The translations under genes and the position numbers were made by a program. From the NCBI GenBank assembly GCA_040752815.1, contig JBFMGC010000015.1, forward strand, positions 1 through 60,107: a stretch of 60,107 nt of DNA, written 5' to 3'. Each line of letters opens with the position of its first letter. The first letter of the stretch is position 1. This document shows positions 57,446 through 60,107 of this stretch, in pieces. This stretch comes from Candidatus Zixiibacteriota bacterium (GTDB lineage Bacteria > Zixibacteria > MSB-5A5 > GN15 > FEB-12). The notes below the pieces were generated by a model that saw only the letters and a program-made list of their open reading frames with translations, had not been told where the DNA came from and searched no databases.

Positions 57446-58315
57446 TTGAAGAAACTCGGAGCGAACAACCAAGAGCTCTTCCACAGAGATACACCGATTA
57501 AGAGGAGGACTGCCAGCAACGCTTCCCGAGCCAATTCACTCGACGGTAAGACTTGGACGCGCTATTCGATCTCCGTTTGGAGCGACATACGAAAGACACG
57601 CGAAGAGACTGCTCTAGGTCATCCAGCAATGTTTCCAGCGGAATTGCCTTCGCGCCTCATTCAAATGTTGATGAGGGAGAACGACAGTGTCGTACTGGAT
57701 CCTTTTTTGGGCGTAGGCAGCACTCTACTCGCCGCTCAGCAGCAGGGCAAGCAAGGGATCGGACTTGAGATATCCTCTGACTACTGCGATATCGCCCGTG
57801 GCCGTCTAAAACAGACGGGAGTTTTCGAACGGGAAGTTGATCGGTGTGAGGTATACAAAGCCGATGCCCGTGATCTACTCACGTATGTGCAACCCAGTTC
57901 TATCGATCTTTGTGTCACATCGCCACCTTACTGGAACATTCTGCTTGAGAAACGCACCGCCGACTACAAGGAACGCCGTGACTACGGCTTGGAGGAAGCA
58001 GACCTCGGCAAAATACTAAAATACGCTGACTTCTTGGCGGCACTAGAGGAAATATTTCGAGATGTCTATGAGGTATTGCGACCCGGTGCTTTTTGTTGCG
58101 TCATAGTCATGGACCTCCGCAAGAAAAACGTGTTTTATCCGTACCACAGCGATGTGGCCATTTTCATGCAGAAGATCGGATTTATTTTTGACGACATCGT
58201 AATTTGGGACAGGCGCCACGAATACAACAACATGCGCCCTCTTGGATACCCGTACGTTTTCCGGGTCAACAAGGCACATGAGTATATCCTTCTGTTCGCA
58301 AAGCCGCGGAGTTGA
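57446..58315 (+). CDS. Site-specific DNA methyltransferase, probably N4-cytosine type
   Basis: A 289-residue DNA methyltransferase, first gene of a three-gene cassette. The AdoMet loop motif X/I is HPAMFPAELPSRLI then DPFLGVGSTLLAAQ (~residues 60-100), with the acidic GLEIS after it. The catalytic motif is TSPPYW (~residue 154), whose Ser-Pro-Pro form is usual for N4-cytosine enzymes. Motif order X-I-IV is unlike the more common IV...X-I order. The region after motif IV is only ~130 residues and no separate target-recognition domain is obvious. The TTG start is tentative. It ends 2 bp before the next gene. Confidence 0.88.
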   Translation: MKKLGANNQELFHRDTPIKRRTASNASRANSLDGKTWTRYSISVWSDIRKTREETALGHPAMFPAELPSRLIQMLMRENDSVVLDPFLGVGSTLLAAQQQGKQGIGLEISSDYCDIARGRLKQTGVFEREVDRCEVYKADARDLLTYVQPSSIDLCVTSPPYWNILLEKRTADYKERRDYGLEEADLGKILKYADFLAALEEIFRDVYEVLRPGAFCCVIVMDLRKKNVFYPYHSDVAIFMQKIGFIFDDIVIWDRRHEYNNMRPLGYPYVFRVNKAHEYILLFAKPRS

Positions 58316-58317
58316 CA

Positions 58318-59262
58318 ATGGGGGCGTTTCGCCTGGATGACTACATCGACATTGACGTAGCATATCTGGCAGGTCTAATAGTCGCTCGCGGGACACTCGA
58401 ATCGGCCCCTCAAAGGCGACTAGTCGTCCAATTCCCACATTCCAGTCTCGAGGCCGTAGGCATCTCATCTTCGTTCGACCAAGAACAGTCTATCCGCCTC
58501 GGTCTCAATGACATAAGAGAACGCATGGCTGAACTGTTGGATACGGACATCAAGATTGTGCGGCATACAAGCAGTGTCGACTTCGTGGTGACATTTATAC
58601 GCAACAGCATGATCTGGCGCAACATCCTACTGCTTACCGCCAACGCAACTAGTTTTCCGTATTTCAAAGTCCCAGCGATCTTCTTTGACCGTGAGCTCCC
58701 AACGGACTACAAAAGGGAGTTTCTGAAGGGCTACGGGGATACAGCCGGAAATGTGCGCAAGTCCAACGTCTACGCCGACGGCCGGCACCGCGTACGGCTT
58801 GATGTACTGAACTATCCCACAAACTGGGACGTACCTGTACAGCTTTGCATGTTGTTGCAGGAACATGTTGGGATTCCGGTACAGTTGATCACCTGGGGCC
58901 ATCCAAACCTCGGCCGTGAATTCCGCGAGCACCAGATAAACATATTCGCCGACGCCTACCTGAAAATCGGCTTTTCCTTTGATCATAAGCAGATCATACT
59001 TCAAGAGCTTGCAGCAGCTAACGGCCGTCATAGACCGTGCGTCGAGCCAAGGGAATGCCCCGGCCTGCGTGCACTGCGCGGTCAAAAACCCCATGACCCG
59101 GAAGAAGACGATTCTGATAGACTCGATCCTCGTCTCTTCGGTAAGCACTTTAACAGCTACTGGCAAATCTGCAAGGCCATTGGTTGCGAGCGTGTTCCCC
59201 CGGACGACGGTCAAACTCAGCTAGAATTCGTCGACGACTCTGAACCTGCCGAAGATCAATGA
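58318..59262 (+). CDS. LAGLIDADG-fold protein with degenerate catalytic motifs
   Basis: A 314-residue protein, second in the cassette. The ATG at 58318 has GGAG 6 nt upstream, inside the methyltransferase end; a TTG at 58312 is an alternative. Two motifs ~118 residues apart look like a single-chain LAGLIDADG pseudo-dimer: YLAGLIVARGTL (residues 16-27) and, after VPAIFF, FLKGYGDTAGNV (135-146). The positions of the two catalytic acids (the D/E just before the final Gly) are Arg24 and Ala143, so cleavage by this fold looks lost. The C-terminal ~90 residues hold spaced Cys pairs and an acidic stretch. It overlaps the nuclease gene by 4 nt. DNA binding is inferred. Confidence 0.7.
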   Translation: MGAFRLDDYIDIDVAYLAGLIVARGTLESAPQRRLVVQFPHSSLEAVGISSSFDQEQSIRLGLNDIRERMAELLDTDIKIVRHTSSVDFVVTFIRNSMIWRNILLLTANATSFPYFKVPAIFFDRELPTDYKREFLKGYGDTAGNVRKSNVYADGRHRVRLDVLNYPTNWDVPVQLCMLLQEHVGIPVQLITWGHPNLGREFREHQINIFADAYLKIGFSFDHKQIILQELAAANGRHRPCVEPRECPGLRALRGQKPHDPEEDDSDRLDPRLFGKHFNSYWQICKAIGCERVPPDDGQTQLEFVDDSEPAEDQ

Positions 59263-59783
59263 AATATTCGCGCGAAGATCAAATGTATCCTCACGTTTCG
59301 GGCTGGTTGGAAGCTTTTCTTAAAGACAGACACAGACATGCCGAGATCAGGGTCATCGATGCGTCCCGGAAAAGCTTATCAAGACTGATTACAGATTACG
59401 GTTTTCAGGATCGAGTTCCTGCGGAATGGGTTTCTTGGGACATTCAGGTAGATGTGGTGGGATTCGTGCTCCAGAAACAGCAGATGCTGATGGCGTTCGT
59501 CGAATGCAAAGTCGGGTTTCTTACTTTGAGAGATCTTAGCCAGTTGCTCGGCTATTCGCGTGTCGCCTTGCCACGGTACTCCTTTCTCGTGTCCCCTGAG
59601 GGCCCGTCTGATTTTCTGACTTCATTACTGAGGACATATAACCGGTCCGACGTGTTGCGATACAACTTCCCCATCGGTCAAACGCCCTGGTCAATTGCAG
59701 TTGGTCGCTGGATCGGTCAGGCGAAGAATCTTGATTGGTCATCTGTGATCTCTGATGATGTCATGTTCCTTGGGCAACTCTAG
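59259..59783 (+). CDS. Small PD-(D/E)XK-type nuclease
   Basis: A 174-residue protein, third in the cassette. Pattern: N-terminal helix with an acidic residue (YPHVSGWLEAFL), then DIQVDVVGF (Asp65), strand LMAFVECKVG giving E82-x-K84, and LRDLSQLLGYSRVALPRY, the usual helix and Gln after the catalytic strand. This is a plausible PD-(D/E)XK core, with the first motif being an isolated Asp. No DNA-recognition domain is evident, which fits a partner supplying specificity. It starts within the stop of the LAGLIDADG gene (ATGA), so the two are coupled. Confidence 0.78.
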   Translation: MKYSREDQMYPHVSGWLEAFLKDRHRHAEIRVIDASRKSLSRLITDYGFQDRVPAEWVSWDIQVDVVGFVLQKQQMLMAFVECKVGFLTLRDLSQLLGYSRVALPRYSFLVSPEGPSDFLTSLLRTYNRSDVLRYNFPIGQTPWSIAVGRWIGQAKNLDWSSVISDDVMFLGQL

Positions 59784-59889
59784 GTCGTGTCATTGAGTCC
59801 AATCCGAGGCGGTTCCCAGTCTCTTGAGTCGCAGACCTTCTCTGGACCGCAGGGGTCCTGCCCTTGTATCTTGTCTTTTGGGTAGATAT
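59784..59889. other. Noncoding gap after the nuclease gene
   Basis: About 105 bp with no credible ORF and no clear terminator. A few GC-rich inverted stretches are seen near CCGCAGGGGTCC, but nothing I can name. Confidence 0.5.
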
Positions 59890-60107
59890 ATGGCATCAAG
59901 TAAGAGTGCAAGAGATAGATTGAGGTCGCGGGCGGCAGTCGGCGACTTCGAGGTAGCGGCGAGATCGACCTGCCCTGGGGCCGGAAAGAGCCCGTTCGTA
60001 GCGCGATCCGCCGCTGCCGGAAGTGGCAAGAACCCGAACAGTCGCTGGGGCCAAGGTGATATCCGGAGCCCGTATGCGCAAGGATGGGAGAGCGCCATGA
60101 GTACCTT
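59890..60107 (+). CDS. Possible 5' part of an unknown gene, cut by the window end
   Basis: An open frame from ATG 59890 (MASSKSARDRLRSRAAV...) to the right edge without a stop. A second ATG at 60097 in the same frame has GGGAG 6 nt upstream and may be the real start. The Arg/Ser/Gly-rich sequence before it does not look like a protein. No identification is possible. Confidence 0.25.
   Translation, partial: MASSKSARDRLRSRAAVGDFEVAARSTCPGAGKSPFVARSAAAGSGKNPNSRWGQGDIRSPYAQGWESAMST

Noticed and set aside
59790-60098. Minus-strand 102-residue ORF at the right end
   Set aside because: Low-complexity Arg/Pro/Leu-rich translation with no ribosome site or family similarity; it is more likely noncoding.

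Overview
The window is a gene-dense, GC-rich stretch (roughly 58% by eye) from a Gram-negative bacterium. Four PorV/PorQ-like outer-membrane barrels, a TonB-dependent receptor, an LptE-type lipoprotein and large secreted proteins ending in FlgD-like tails with YPNPFNP motifs together suggest the FCB superphylum. Among its lineages the mix looks most like an uncultured one such as candidate phylum Zixibacteria. That placement is an inference from gene style, not from a marker gene; no rRNA or tRNA gene was recognised.

Layout. The left end (1-8156) holds the 3' part of an XTP/dITP diphosphatase gene, then a minus-strand operon of a large secreted propeller-like protein, two PorV-like barrels and an isocitrate/isopropylmalate-type dehydrogenase. 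A five-PKD lipoprotein is divergent from it. At 8452-13529 lie a lone etfA and a plus-strand signalling operon: double-FHA protein, metallophosphoesterase, CHASE2 Ser/Thr kinase. From 20684 down to 13769 runs a very tight minus-strand operon (ecfT, truA, transaldolase, purB, psd, pssA, purS, purQ, DUF4321, tatA, hypothetical), in which many genes overlap by 4 nt. At 24124-20977 is an iron operon (fur, feoA, feoB, small Cys-rich protein) behind a promoter with a Fur-box-like palindrome.

The middle (24354-43707) is an export and envelope region: an M6 metalloprotease and a subtilisin with FlgD-like tails, a GT83-like glycosyltransferase with TPRs, a 760-aa lipoprotein, a third PorV-like protein, a TonB receptor with an EF-hand-like calcium-motif insertion, a lipoate-ligase-family protein and a TPR-GAF-sigma54 activator. 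A small secreted protein with its own strong promoter sits just upstream of the activator. At 51064-44270 is a translation/RNA operon (aspS, phoH, pgpH, ybeY, corC). Then come a NTF2-like lipoprotein, a fourth PorV-like gene with a structured leader, lptE, hutI and hutU.

The right end (57446-59783) holds the most unusual item: an overlapping three-gene cassette of a DNA methyltransferase, a LAGLIDADG-fold protein whose two catalytic acids appear to be replaced, and a small PD-(D/E)XK nuclease. It reads as a restriction-modification-like system in which an inactive homing-endonuclease fold may supply DNA recognition. It is less GC-rich than its surroundings, consistent with transfer.

Throughout the window are short dispersed structured repeats: a 92-bp element in three copies plus a hybrid fragment, a second hairpin module, and the GAGCTTGTCG-type palindrome. 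Several sit in intergenic gaps next to terminators.
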